From an uncultured Slackia sp. (GTDB lineage Bacteria > Actinomycetota > Coriobacteriia > Coriobacteriales > Eggerthellaceae), in contig NZ_CALUMA010000066.1 in NCBI RefSeq assembly GCF_944321625.1, forward strand, positions 1 through 44,010: 44,010 nucleotides of DNA. The letters are read 5' to 3'. Positions 1 to 10,184 of this stretch are shown piece by piece (position 1 is the stretch's first letter; every line of letters starts with the position of its first letter). Both the position numbers and the translations under genes were made by a program. The notes beneath the pieces were generated by a model that was given only the letters and a program-made list of their open reading frames with translations, was not told where the DNA came from and made no database searches.

Positions 1-630
1 AACCAGACGTCTGTTGAGATCCACGTCCTGCAGGGCGAGCGCCAGATGGCTGCCGACAACAAGACGCTGGGCCGCTTCCAGCTGACCGGCATCCCGGCTG
101 CCCGCCGTGGCGTGCCTCAGATTGAGGTCACGTTCGACATCGACGCCAACGGCATCGTGAACGTGTCCGCTAAGGATTTGGGCACCGGCAAGCAGCAGCA
201 GATCACCATCAGCGGCTCCACCGCTCTGTCCGATGACGAAGTGGATCGCATGGTTAAGGACGCCGAGGCCCATGCCGCCGAGGACGAGGCCCGCAAGGCC
301 GAAATCGAGGCTCGCAACAACACCGACTCGCTGGTGAACGCCACCGAGCAGACCCTGTCCGACCTGGGCGATAAGGTTCCTGCCGAAACCAAGCAGGCTG
401 CCGAGGACGCCATCAAGGAGGCCAAGGACGCTCTGGCTGGTACCGACATCGACGCCATCAAGGCCGCCGGCGAGAAGCTGCAGCAGGCCGGTTACAAGCT
501 GGCCGAGGTGGTGTACAGCACGCAGCAGGCGCAGGGCGCCCCGGGCGCTGCCGGCACCTCCAGCCCGGCGGATGACGGTCCGATTGAGGCCGACTATGAG
601 GTCGTAGACGACAAGAACGAAGGTAAGTAA
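1..630 (+). CDS. dnaK: Chaperone DnaK (Hsp70), C-terminal part, cut by window edge
   Basis: The reading frame is open from base 1, so the 5' part lies outside the window; about 209 C-terminal residues are visible. They include the start of the substrate-binding beta domain ([37 protein letters not shown]) and the alpha-helical lid, ending in the acidic tail [14 protein letters not shown] typical of actinobacterial DnaK. It is the ATP-dependent cytosolic chaperone working with GrpE and DnaJ, encoded directly downstream. The stop codon is 2 bases from the grpE start, so the genes are translationally coupled in one operon. The HspR-binding HAIR site expected upstream of dnaK would be outside the window. 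Confidence 0.97.
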   Translation, partial: NQTSVEIHVLQGERQMAADNKTLGRFQLTGIPAARRGVPQIEVTFDIDANGIVNVSAKDLGTGKQQQITISGSTALSDDEVDRMVKDAEAHAAEDEARKAEIEARNNTDSLVNATEQTLSDLGDKVPAETKQAAEDAIKEAKDALAGTDIDAIKAAGEKLQQAGYKLAEVVYSTQQAQGAPGAAGTSSPADDGPIEADYEVVDDKNEGK

Positions 631-632
631 TC

Positions 633-1358
633 ATGGCTAAGGACGACGCCAAGAAAGTCGCCCCCGAGGCTCGCGAGATTCCCATCGAGGGAAGCGACGA
701 CAAGAACGAAGGGGCCGCTGCTGCCAGCGGCTTCGCCCCTCAGGCCGAAAGCGCCAAGGTGCAGGATGCCGAATCCGCTGCGGCGGAGGAGGCTCCTGAA
801 GGCGCCGCCGAAAAGGCCGAAGACGCCGATATTGCCGCCGAGGCCGATGCCGTGGTCGAGCAGGCCGAGCGTCTTGCCAAGGCCGAGCAAGAGGCCGCGG
901 CGCTTCGCGATAAGTACCTTCGCCTGCAGGCGGATTGGGATAACTATCGCAAGCGCACCGCTGCTGAAGCCGATGAGATGCGTGCCCGCGCGGCCGAGAA
1001 GCTCATGAACGATGTGCTTCCCGTGCTTGATGATTTCGAGCGCGCCATCGCTCATGCGGAAAAGAACGGCGAGGCGGGACTGCTCGATGGCGTGAAGGCC
1101 ATCAACACCAAGCTGAACGGCGTTTTCGCGAAGCACGGGCTTGAGGCAATCGACCCCGCCGGCAAGGCGTTCGATTCGCTCGAGCATCAGGCGGTCGCCA
1201 CCGTGGATGACGCCAGCGTGCCGGACGAGACCGTGGCGCAGGTGTTCCAGAAGGGCTATCGTCTGGGCAAGAAGGTGCTGCGTCCCGCAATGGTGACGCT
1301 TGCCACCGGCGGCCCCAAGCGCGAGCCGGAGCCCGCAGAAGGCGACGAGCAAGAATAG
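633..1358 (+). CDS. grpE: Nucleotide exchange factor GrpE
   Basis: A protein of 241 aa. The acidic, Ala/Glu-rich N-terminal ~85 residues are low complexity. They are followed by the GrpE coiled coil (LRDKYLRLQADWDNYRKRTAAE), the conserved NDVLPVLDDFERAI segment, and the C-terminal beta domain (FDSLEHQAVATV, VAQVFQKGYRLGKKVLRPAMVTLA). GrpE releases ADP from DnaK in the cytosol. The ATG lies 2 bases after the dnaK stop. The N-terminal extension makes it longer than the usual ~200 aa; the C-terminus is also acidic. Downstream the operon is interrupted by a ~200-base hairpin-rich element before dnaJ. Confidence 0.97.
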   Translation: MAKDDAKKVAPEAREIPIEGSDDKNEGAAAASGFAPQAESAKVQDAESAAAEEAPEGAAEKAEDADIAAEADAVVEQAERLAKAEQEAAALRDKYLRLQADWDNYRKRTAAEADEMRARAAEKLMNDVLPVLDDFERAIAHAEKNGEAGLLDGVKAINTKLNGVFAKHGLEAIDPAGKAFDSLEHQAVATVDDASVPDETVAQVFQKGYRLGKKVLRPAMVTLATGGPKREPEPAEGDEQE

Positions 1359-1359
1359 C

Positions 1360-1585
1360 AACTGTAGGAAGGCGGGCAGGTTCGGATGTTCCGTCGGCCT
1401 GCCGGCCAACGGAACGGGCCGCCGCTGCGGCTTCCCGCAGCACCCAATCTTGCCGCGCTGGCAAAGGCTCACGTACAAAGTACGCTACGCCTTCGCCATC
1501 ACGCCAATCTCGGGCACTGCGGAAACCCTCGCTGACTTTTCAGCGACCTATGAGATACATGTAACTGTAGGAAGGCGGGCAGGTT
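1360..1585 (+). repeat. Direct-repeat-bracketed element with five successive hairpins (grpE-dnaJ gap)
   Basis: A 23-base perfect direct repeat occurs at 1360-1382 and 1563-1585 (it begins AACTGTAGGAAGG). Between the copies are five consecutive hairpins: 1388-1415 (GTTCCGT/ACGGAAC with inner GGCC/GGCC), 1425-1440 (CTGCGG/CCGCAG), 1450-1464 (TTGCC/GGCAA), 1472-1484 (CGTAC/GTACG) and 1530-1545 (CGCTGA/TCAGCG, loop CTTT). I see no credible coding sequence. The arrangement resembles a small inserted element that duplicated its target, or a structured RNA segment within the heat-shock mRNA. No transposase is present. The identity of the element is unknown to me. Confidence 0.7.
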
Positions 1586-1623
1586 GTCCGCCTTCGTTGT
1601 AGGAGAGAAAGAGGTGGTGGATC

Positions 1624-2598
1624 GTGGCTGCGACTCCGGACTACTACAAGACGCTCGGCGTGTCTCGCACCGCCACCCAGGACGAGATAAAAAAGGCGTA
1701 CCGCAAGCTGGCACGCACGATGCATCCCGACGCCGGCGGTGACGAAGAGAAGTTCAAGGAAATCAACGAGGCCTACGAGGTCTTGTCGGACGAGAAGAAG
1801 CGCAAGCTGTACGACCAGTACGGCACGGCAGACGAGCAGCGCATTCCTTTCGGCGGCGGTCAGGGCTTTAGCGGCTTCGGCAGCTGGGCTGACATCCTTG
1901 AAAGCATTCGCCGCGGCGAGGGCGCATTCGGCGGCAGCTGGGATATCGGCGATATTTTCGGCGGCGGCTTCGGCGGCCAGCAGCGTGGCGGCTACGGCGG
2001 ATACGGTGCGGGCTACGCACCTCGTCCGCAGCAGGGCCGCGATATGAACGTCACGCTCAACGTGAGTTTCGACGAGGCGTTCCACGGTTGCACGAAGAAG
2101 GTCAGCGTGAAGCTTCCCGGTGCGGCGGCTGCCGAAACGCTCGACGTGAAGGTGCCTGCGGGCGCTGTTGACGGCGGGCGCGTGAGGTTCCGCGGCAAGG
2201 GTGCCGCGGGCACGAACGGCGGCGAAAACGGAGATCTGCTGGTGACCACGCGCATCAGCCCGCATCCGGTGTTCTCGCGCGACGGTGCCGACGTGCTGAT
2301 GAATGTCCCCATCACGATGGCCGAGGCCGCGTTGGGTGCCGATGTCACGGTTCCCGCACCTGATGGCACGAAGATTCGCGTGCATGTGCCTGCGGGATGC
2401 CAAGACGGCACGGTGCTGCGCGTGAAGGGCAAGGGCGCTCCCAACGTCAAGGGTGGCGAAACCGGATCGCTGCGTATCACGCTGCAGGTCCAGATTCCCA
2501 AGAGCATGACGCCCGCTCAGGAGCAGGCCATGCGCGATTTCCAGGCGGCTTGCGAGGCCGCCGGGCAGGATGTGCGCGCCGGTCTGAATGTGAGATAG
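1624..2598 (+). CDS. dnaJ: DnaJ/CbpA-type co-chaperone (zinc-finger-less)
   Basis: A 324-aa J-domain protein. The J domain occupies residues ~5-70 with the HPD motif at 34-36. It is followed by a Gly/Phe-rich linker (~75-140, many GGG/GGY repeats) and the two C-terminal beta domains. The four CxxCxGxG zinc-finger repeats of classical type I DnaJ are absent, so this is a type II (CbpA-like) protein serving as the DnaJ of the operon. It stimulates DnaK ATP hydrolysis and delivers substrates in the cytosol. The start is a GTG preceded by AGGAGAGAAAGAGG. It is separated from grpE by the hairpin element, and hspR follows ~100 bases later. Confidence 0.93.
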   Translation: MAATPDYYKTLGVSRTATQDEIKKAYRKLARTMHPDAGGDEEKFKEINEAYEVLSDEKKRKLYDQYGTADEQRIPFGGGQGFSGFGSWADILESIRRGEGAFGGSWDIGDIFGGGFGGQQRGGYGGYGAGYAPRPQQGRDMNVTLNVSFDEAFHGCTKKVSVKLPGAAAAETLDVKVPAGAVDGGRVRFRGKGAAGTNGGENGDLLVTTRISPHPVFSRDGADVLMNVPITMAEAALGADVTVPAPDGTKIRVHVPAGCQDGTVLRVKGKGAPNVKGGETGSLRITLQVQIPKSMTPAQEQAMRDFQAACEAAGQDVRAGLNVR

Positions 2599-2701
2599 GC
2601 GATACCGCCGGCGCAACGTCGGCGGGGGACGCACGAAGGTGCGCAAACGTTTTCGCAGGCCAGCAGGGTGCTGCGAAGTAGGTTGGAAGGAATGGTGAAT
2701 C

Positions 2702-3079
2702 ATGGCCGACAGGGATACACCGCTGTACATGATTGGTGTAGCGGCCCAGCTCGCCGGGGTGCATCCCCAAACGCTGCGCATCTACGAGCAAAAAGGCCTG
2801 GTGACGCCGCAGCGAACGAGCGGCAATACGCGCATGTATTCGCAGGCCGATATCGAAAGGCTGGAATTGATCAACGAACTCACCAGCGAGGGCATCAACC
2901 TCGCCGGCGTTATCCGCATCCTCGACCTTAAGGGCCGCATCGACGAGCGCGACAAAGAGATCGACGACCTCCACAAGAAGGTTCGCCGCCTCGCCGACCG
3001 CGTGCACGAGCTCGAGACGCGCGAGAACGTAACGGCGCTCATGCTGCCCGAACCGCGAGCGATTCGCAGACTCAACTAA
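2702..3079 (+). CDS. hspR: MerR-family heat-shock repressor HspR
   Basis: A 125-aa protein starting MADRDTPLYMIGVAAQLAGVHPQ. It has the MerR-type winged helix-turn-helix (residues ~8-75: HPQTLRIYEQKGLV, NTRMYSQADIERL) and then a heptad-rich helix (~80-115) for dimerisation. HspR represses dnaK operons and clpB in actinobacteria by binding HAIR inverted repeats, with DnaK as co-repressor. The ATG is preceded by GGAAGG. Its place between dnaJ and clpB fits the actinobacterial heat-shock operon. I found no perfect HAIR site (CTTGAGT-N7-ACTCAAG) in the hspR-clpB gap. Confidence 0.95.
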   Translation: MADRDTPLYMIGVAAQLAGVHPQTLRIYEQKGLVTPQRTSGNTRMYSQADIERLELINELTSEGINLAGVIRILDLKGRIDERDKEIDDLHKKVRRLADRVHELETRENVTALMLPEPRAIRRLN

Positions 3080-3096
3080 GGTGGAGACAGGGTTTC

Positions 3097-3216
3097 TCTG
3101 ACGGAGCAGATTGCCTTGAAGGTTCTGCGTTCCTGACAGGAGCGACCTTGTGGTCGTGACTAAAGGAACGCAGGTTCTGAAAGGCAAGATGCCCGTCAGA
3201 GGAAGCCGTCAGGAGG
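3097..3216 (+). promoter_or_regulatory. Long nested-stem leader of clpB (candidate regulatory RNA)
   Basis: The hspR-clpB gap can fold into one long helix of nested perfect stems: TCTGACGG 3097-3104 with CCGTCAGA 3193-3200; GCA 3106-3108 with TGC 3190-3192; a tandem GA/GA internal loop; TTGCCTT 3111-3117 with AAGGCAA 3181-3187; CTGCGTTCCT 3125-3134 with AGGAACGCAG 3164-3173; and CGACC 3143-3147 with GGTCG 3152-3156 (loop TTGT). A second CCGTCAG copy at 3206-3212 overlaps the ribosome site AGGAGG (3211-3216) and could compete for the same left arm, which would give a translational switch. Alternatively it could be a palindromic mobile repeat. No ligand-binding riboswitch class is recognised. 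Confidence 0.6.
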
Positions 3217-3220
3217 AATC

Positions 3221-5950
<2,730 letters not shown>

Positions 5951-5982
5951 GCGTAAAGGCAAGGACTATTTGCTTCATTCCC

Positions 5983-6016
5983 AAGGGGCCGGTTCAGTGT
6001 GAACCGGCCCCTTTCC
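5983..6016 (+). terminator. Intrinsic terminator after clpB
   Basis: Perfect 14-bp stem AAGGGGCCGGTTCA (5983-5996) and TGAACCGGCCCCTT (6000-6013) with a 3-base loop, followed by a short TTCC tail. It lies 33 bases after the clpB stop. Confidence 0.85.
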
Positions 6017-6227
6017 ACATTATTAGGATGCCAAAATTGGGAGAGCGTTCAGTTGAAGGAGCCTCTCAAGCAAAACGAGAGCTCTATGTTTATATATGTT
6101 CGCAATGCGCGAAAAACAATCGTGGTAGGCGTGCGGAATCTTGCCGTAGAGATATTTATGGCTTCGCCGGCCACGTTTCAATCTCCCCGTGCGTCGGCAT
6201 CATTTTCTATAGAGATTGGATTAATGA
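6017..6227. other. AT-richer gap upstream of the copper promoter, no gene seen
   Basis: About 210 bases between the clpB terminator and the csoR promoter have visibly lower GC than the flanks. Two short open frames here have no ribosome site, no recognisable motif and ordinary shadow composition, so I call no gene. With the following promoter this makes up the whole 5951-6319 gap. Confidence 0.5.
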
Positions 6228-6281
6228 TTGCAAATACCCATAGGGGGTATATAATGCTTCAAAGATACCCCCTGTGGGTAT
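6228..6281 (+). promoter_or_regulatory. csoR-copA promoter with two CsoR operators
   Basis: A sigma-A-like promoter has -35 TTGCAA (6228-6233), a 16-base spacer and -10 TATAAT (6250-6255). The spacer is filled by ATACCC-ATAGG-GGGTAT (6234-6250). A second 17-base site, ATACCC-CCTGT-GGGTAT (6265-6281), lies just downstream at the transcription start. The reverse complement of the second site differs from the first at one base, so the two form a near-perfect inverted pair. Both match the pseudo-palindromic G/C-tract operators of CsoR repressors. Repressor bound at the first would block RNA polymerase, and at the second would block the start. Copper should relieve repression of csoR-copA. Confidence 0.85.
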
Positions 6282-6319
6282 AAGAGGAATGACGAGCGGC
6301 GAAGAACGGGAGAGGCACA

Positions 6320-6718
6320 TTGGCTGCGAAGCAAGAGTTCAATCAGGTGGGCGTATCCAATCAGACCGAATGCGCCGAGGACGCTGCGTGCGAGCAGACC
6401 ACATGCGGCGGTGTGCCTGAGCACGGTTGCTGCGAATGCCGCCATAAAGACACCGAGCGCAGCGAGGCGTTTCAGGCTGACATCCAGAAGCGCTTGAACC
6501 GCGCGATTGGCCAGCTCAACGGCGTAAAGGCTATGATTGAAGACAACCGTTACTGTGGCGATGTGCTCACTCAGCTTGCCGCAGCGGAATCGGCCATCCA
6601 CCGCACAGCGGAAATCATCCTACAAGATCATATGGAAACGTGCGTGGTCGAGCAGGTGCGCGCTGGCAACGTCGAAGTGGTGGATGAGGCTATGAAGCTG
6701 ATAAGGAAGTTCATGTAA
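6320..6718 (+). CDS. csoR: Copper-sensing repressor CsoR with Cys-rich N-terminal extension
   Basis: A 132-aa protein; the start is taken as TTG with GGGAGAGG about 6 bases upstream. Residues ~50-132 are the four-helix CsoR/FrmR domain (RLNRAIGQLNGVKAMIEDNRYC). The Cu(I) ligands are present with exact CsoR spacing: Cys79, His104, Cys108 (25 and 4 apart). Copper binding releases the repressor from the twin operators upstream. Unusual is a ~45-residue N-terminal extension with six cysteines (18, 24, 29, 37, 38, 40), which could bind metal but has no assigned role; a later start cannot be excluded. The TAA stop overlaps the copA ATG by one base. Confidence 0.93.
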   Translation: MAAKQEFNQVGVSNQTECAEDAACEQTTCGGVPEHGCCECRHKDTERSEAFQADIQKRLNRAIGQLNGVKAMIEDNRYCGDVLTQLAAAESAIHRTAEIILQDHMETCVVEQVRAGNVEVVDEAMKLIRKFM

Positions 6719-9588
6719 TGAAGGCGACGTTCGATATAACTGGAATGACGTGCGCCGCCTGCAAGGCGCGCGTGGAAAAGGCGACTGCCAAGGTGGACGG
6801 CGTGGCCGACGTCGCGGTCAACCTGCTCAAAAACAGCATGGAAGTCGAGTACGCCGACGAATCGCCCGACGCGATTGCCCAGGTGAATGCTGCTATCTGC
6901 GCCGCCGTGGACAAAGCGGGCTATGGCGCTATGCCGCGCGAAGGCATGCTTGGCGGTGCTGCCGCGATAGCCGGGGACGGCATCGGAGGCGCTGGCACGT
7001 CGACGGAGGCATCAGGCGCTCCTTCGCCTATGGCGGCGCAAAAGAGGTCGAGCGAGCTCGCGGCGGCAAACGAGCGCCATATGCGCATGCGCCTCATCGT
7101 GTCCATCGTGTTCTGCGTGCCGCTGTTCTACCTGGCCATGGGACACATGGTGGGTGCTCCCATTCCTGCATTCTTCCAGGGCGACGCCGGCATGCTGCCG
7201 TTTGCGTTCACGCAGTTCTTGCTGCTGCTTCCGGTGATTTTCGTCAACTTCAAATTCTTCAGCGGCGGATTCAAGAGCCTGTTCCACGGCGCCCCCAACA
7301 TGGATTCGCTCATCGCGCTGGGGTCTACCGCGTCGACGGCGTACGGCATCGCGATGATCTACGTCATGGGCGCAGCGCTGGGCGCAGGCGACACGCACGC
7401 GGCGCATGAAGCGTCCATGAATCTCTATTTCGATTCGGCGTCCATGATTCTGACGCTCATCACGCTGGGCAAGTATTTCGAGGCTCACGCCAAGGGCAAG
7501 ACTACCGGCGCCATCGAGGCGCTCATGGACCTTTCGCCCAAAACTGCCGTCGTTATACGCGAAGGTGCCGAGGTGGAGGTTCCCATCGAGCAGGTGCGCG
7601 TGGGCGATGTCCTGGTGGTGAAAGCGGGGGAGAGCGTCCCGGTTGACGGCGTGGTGCTGGAAGGCTCCGCCGCCGTGGACGAATCGGCTATCACGGGCGA
7701 AAGCGTGCCGGTGGAAAAAGCCGTCGGCAGCAACGTGACGGGCGCTACCGTCAGCCGGTCCGGTTGGTTCAAGATGCAGGCGCAACGCGTGGGCGGCGAC
7801 ACCACGCTTGCCGGCATCATTCGCCTGGTGGACGAGGCTACCAGCACCAAGGCTCCTATCGAGAAAATGGCCGACAAGATCAGCGGCATTTTCGTGCCGG
7901 CGGTCATCGCCATCGCCGTGGCCGTGTTCGCGATTTGGATGATTGCCGGCGGCTCGTTCCAGACCGCGCTCACGCATGCCATCACGGTGCTGGTCATTTC
8001 GTGCCCGTGTGCGCTGGGTCTTGCTACGCCCACGGCGATTATGGTGGGCACGGGGCGCGGCGCCACGCATGGCGTGCTTATCAAGTCTGCCGAGGCGCTC
8101 GAAACAGCGCATGATGTGAAAACGGTCGTATTGGACAAGACCGGCACCATCACGCGCGGTGTGCCCAGTGTGGTTTCGGTCGAATGTGCCACAGGAGCAA
8201 CCGAGCAGGAGCTGCTTTTGACGGCATATTCGGTGGAAAAGCTTTCAGAGCATCCGCTGGCGCAGGCGATAGTGGCCTATGCGGAAATGAGTACAGCTCA
8301 GGCAGGGGATTCGCAGTCCAAAGCGTCCTCGTCTGCCACGTCTGCCGAAGTGTCGAACTTCGTCCAGATAGCAGGCGGCGGCGTGCGCGCCATCGTGAAC
8401 GGCGCGACATGCGTCGCGGGCAACGCACGTCTCATGAAGGGCGAAGGTGTCGAACTGGGTGCGCTTGCGCTGTCGGGCGAGCGGGCGGCGGATGCAGGGG
8501 CGACGCCCCTCTATTTCGCGCGCGACGGCAAAGCGCTGGGCATGATCGCCGTGGCCGACGAGGTAAAGCCCACAAGTGCGCAGGCTATTGCCGAGCTCGC
8601 CGCCATGGGCGTGAATACGGTCATGATTACGGGCGACAACGAACGCACCGCCCGCGCCGTGCAGCAGAAATGCGGTATCGGCCAGGTGATTGCTGGCGTG
8701 CTACCGCAGGACAAAGCGGCTGAGGTTGCGCGTCTGGCTGAGGGCGGGCGTGTTGCCATGGTGGGCGACGGCATAAACGATGCTCCCGCGCTTGTTCGCG
8801 CCGACGTGGGTATCGCCATCGGCGCCGGCACCGACATCGCTATCGAGAGCGCCGACGTGGTGCTTATGAAAAGCGATTTGCTGGACGTGCCCGCCGCCAT
8901 CCAGCTGTCACGCGCCACGATGCGCACCATCAAACAGAACCTCTTCTGGGCGCTGTTCTACAACGCCATCTGCATTCCGGTGGCGGCAGGTGCGCTCAGC
9001 TGGGCGGGCATCAACCTCAATCCCATGATTGCGGCTGCGGCCATGAGCCTCAGCTCGGTCTGCGTGGTGAGCAATGCCCTGCGTCTGCGCGGATGGAAGC
9101 CGAAGTTCATGCATGCCGCCGATGCGCCGATGTATGGTGCTTCACCCCAAGACGCGCCCGGCTCTCATGGGGCAATCTCCGACCCAGCCGATACGTCGCA
9201 GAATAAGGGCTTCGCTGTAAACGCCGAGGCGCAAGGTGAAGAAACGCCCGAGATTGCCGCGTCTCATGCCAATGATGCTGCAGCGGTCGCCTGCAAAACC
9301 CTATCGATCGATTCGCCGTCCGACCATGAAGGGTTGGCGGCAAGCGATACCGAAAGCCAATCTCTAAGGAAGGAATCAGTCATGGAAAAGACTCTGCATG
9401 TGGAAGGCATGATGTGCCAGAACTGCGTCAAGCATGTGAAGAAAGCGCTCGAGGCCGTCGACGGCGTGACGGTTGCGAACGTCGACCTGGACGCGAAGAG
9501 CGCCGTCGTCGAGCTCTCCTCCGACGTGTCGGACGAGGAGCTTATCGCTGCGGTGGTGGAGGAAGGCTACGAAGCCGCCATGGCCTAG
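6718..9588 (+). CDS. copA: Cu(I)-exporting P1B-type ATPase CopA with C-terminal CopZ domain
   Basis: A 956-aa membrane ATPase that exports Cu(I). Residues 1-70 form a heavy-metal-associated domain (GMTCAAC, Cys12 and Cys15). Transmembrane helices start near residue 122. The membrane metal site is SCPCALGLATP, the phosphorylation site DKTGT, with TGDN and GDGINDAP in the ATP-binding and actuator cycle. The final helices carry FYNAICIP and MSLSSVCVVSNALRLR, the Cu(I)-type signature. After a ~90-residue hydrophilic linker a second HMA domain follows (GMMCQNC, Cys900/Cys903). It is translationally coupled to csoR. The C-terminal HMA, rather than tandem N-terminal ones, is the unusual feature. Confidence 0.96.
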   Translation: MKATFDITGMTCAACKARVEKATAKVDGVADVAVNLLKNSMEVEYADESPDAIAQVNAAICAAVDKAGYGAMPREGMLGGAAAIAGDGIGGAGTSTEASGAPSPMAAQKRSSELAAANERHMRMRLIVSIVFCVPLFYLAMGHMVGAPIPAFFQGDAGMLPFAFTQFLLLLPVIFVNFKFFSGGFKSLFHGAPNMDSLIALGSTASTAYGIAMIYVMGAALGAGDTHAAHEASMNLYFDSASMILTLITLGKYFEAHAKGKTTGAIEALMDLSPKTAVVIREGAEVEVPIEQVRVGDVLVVKAGESVPVDGVVLEGSAAVDESAITGESVPVEKAVGSNVTGATVSRSGWFKMQAQRVGGDTTLAGIIRLVDEATSTKAPIEKMADKISGIFVPAVIAIAVAVFAIWMIAGGSFQTALTHAITVLVISCPCALGLATPTAIMVGTGRGATHGVLIKSAEALETAHDVKTVVLDKTGTITRGVPSVVSVECATGATEQELLLTAYSVEKLSEHPLAQAIVAYAEMSTAQAGDSQSKASSSATSAEVSNFVQIAGGGVRAIVNGATCVAGNARLMKGEGVELGALALSGERAADAGATPLYFARDGKALGMIAVADEVKPTSAQAIAELAAMGVNTVMITGDNERTARAVQQKCGIGQVIAGVLPQDKAAEVARLAEGGRVAMVGDGINDAPALVRADVGIAIGAGTDIAIESADVVLMKSDLLDVPAAIQLSRATMRTIKQNLFWALFYNAICIPVAAGALSWAGINLNPMIAAAAMSLSSVCVVSNALRLRGWKPKFMHAADAPMYGASPQDAPGSHGAISDPADTSQNKGFAVNAEAQGEETPEIAASHANDAAAVACKTLSIDSPSDHEGLAASDTESQSLRKESVMEKTLHVEGMMCQNCVKHVKKALEAVDGVTVANVDLDAKSAVVELSSDVSDEELIAAVVEEGYEAAMA
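9382..9588 (+). CDS. Candidate internally initiated copper chaperone CopZ (3' part of copA)
   Basis: In frame within copA, codon 889 is an ATG preceded by a strong ribosome site, AAGGAAGGAA at 9366-9375 (about 6 bases spacing). Translation from it would yield a 68-aa stand-alone HMA protein (MEKTLHVEG, metal site MCQNC), the size and fold of CopZ chaperones. The upstream linker separates it cleanly from the ATPase core. E. coli copA produces a CopA(Z) chaperone from the same message by frameshifting; here internal initiation would give a similar result. It is also possible that the domain is only made as part of CopA. Confidence 0.55.
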   Translation: MEKTLHVEGMMCQNCVKHVKKALEAVDGVTVANVDLDAKSAVVELSSDVSDEELIAAVVEEGYEAAMA

Positions 9589-9665
9589 GCGGATGCCGAA
9601 GCCGGTAACGCGCATCGCGGAACAGACGGATGACAATTAGCCCTCAATTTGCTTGATTTGATGGA

Positions 9666-9691
9666 AAGCGGCGGCCGTAAGGTCGCCGCTT
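9666..9691 (+). terminator. Hairpin after copA (weak terminator)
   Basis: AAGCGGCG (9666-9673) pairs with CGCCGCTT (9684-9691), extended inward by GCC/GGT to a GTAA loop. There is no T-run after it, so it may be a weak or Rho-assisted terminator, or only an RNA-stabilising hairpin. Confidence 0.45.
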
Positions 9692-9737
9692 CGAGTAAGC
9701 TATCCAGCTGACATAAAACGAAGAACGGAGGAATCCA

Positions 9738-10184
9738 ATGAGCGATGTGTATGAACACGAGTTCACGTTCGGGGAGGGCATCCAGTCCGACGACGTGCAG
9801 ATAACGTTCCTCGAGAAGTCGAACAGCGTGGACAACTCCATTGAAGGGGTAGCTACGCGTACGGAATTCACGGGGCATTTCGCCATCGACGGCTATGTGC
9901 TGCAGTACAACGACGGCCGCTACGTGGATGCGGGCCTCGGTGCCGATTTCGACGAGTACAACGGGCCTACGAATGCGTGGATCTGGTTCTCGGCTCCTGT
10001 GAACGATGCCGTCAAGGAGGCCTTCGAAGGGTTCTTCTCCGCAACGTTTGGCGATGACCGCCTGCGCATGGAGCTTGACCCCGAGACGTTCCTCAAGTTC
10101 GCCGATTCCAGCGCATGGGGCGAATTCACCGATGGTGGCGAACAGGAAGAAGAGGAAGACGACCTCTCGGCGTTCCTCGGCTAG
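9738..10184 (+). CDS. Acidic hypothetical protein
   Basis: A 148-aa soluble protein with ATG preceded by CGGAGG. I do not recognise a family. There is no signal peptide or membrane segment. It is acidic overall with a run of seven Glu/Asp residues near the C-terminus (QEEEEDDLSAFLG). The middle is rich in aromatic and small residues (GYVLQYNDGRYVDAGLGADF, AWIWFSAPVNDAVKEAF), suggesting a compact alpha/beta domain. It has its own ribosome site, ~150 bases after copA. It converges on the surface-protein gene: the two stop codons share the palindrome CTAG, overlapping by 4 bases. Confidence 0.75.
   Translation: MSDVYEHEFTFGEGIQSDDVQITFLEKSNSVDNSIEGVATRTEFTGHFAIDGYVLQYNDGRYVDAGLGADFDEYNGPTNAWIWFSAPVNDAVKEAFEGFFSATFGDDRLRMELDPETFLKFADSSAWGEFTDGGEQEEEEDDLSAFLG

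Noticed and set aside
3111..3187. A 77-base tRNA-like fold in the clpB leader
   Set aside because: The size fits a tRNA, but the stems are nested into one hairpin and there is no D/T arm or anticodon loop pattern.
5999..6283. Small open frames in the clpB-csoR gap
   Set aside because: No ribosome site or motif, and they run through the CsoR operators and promoter.
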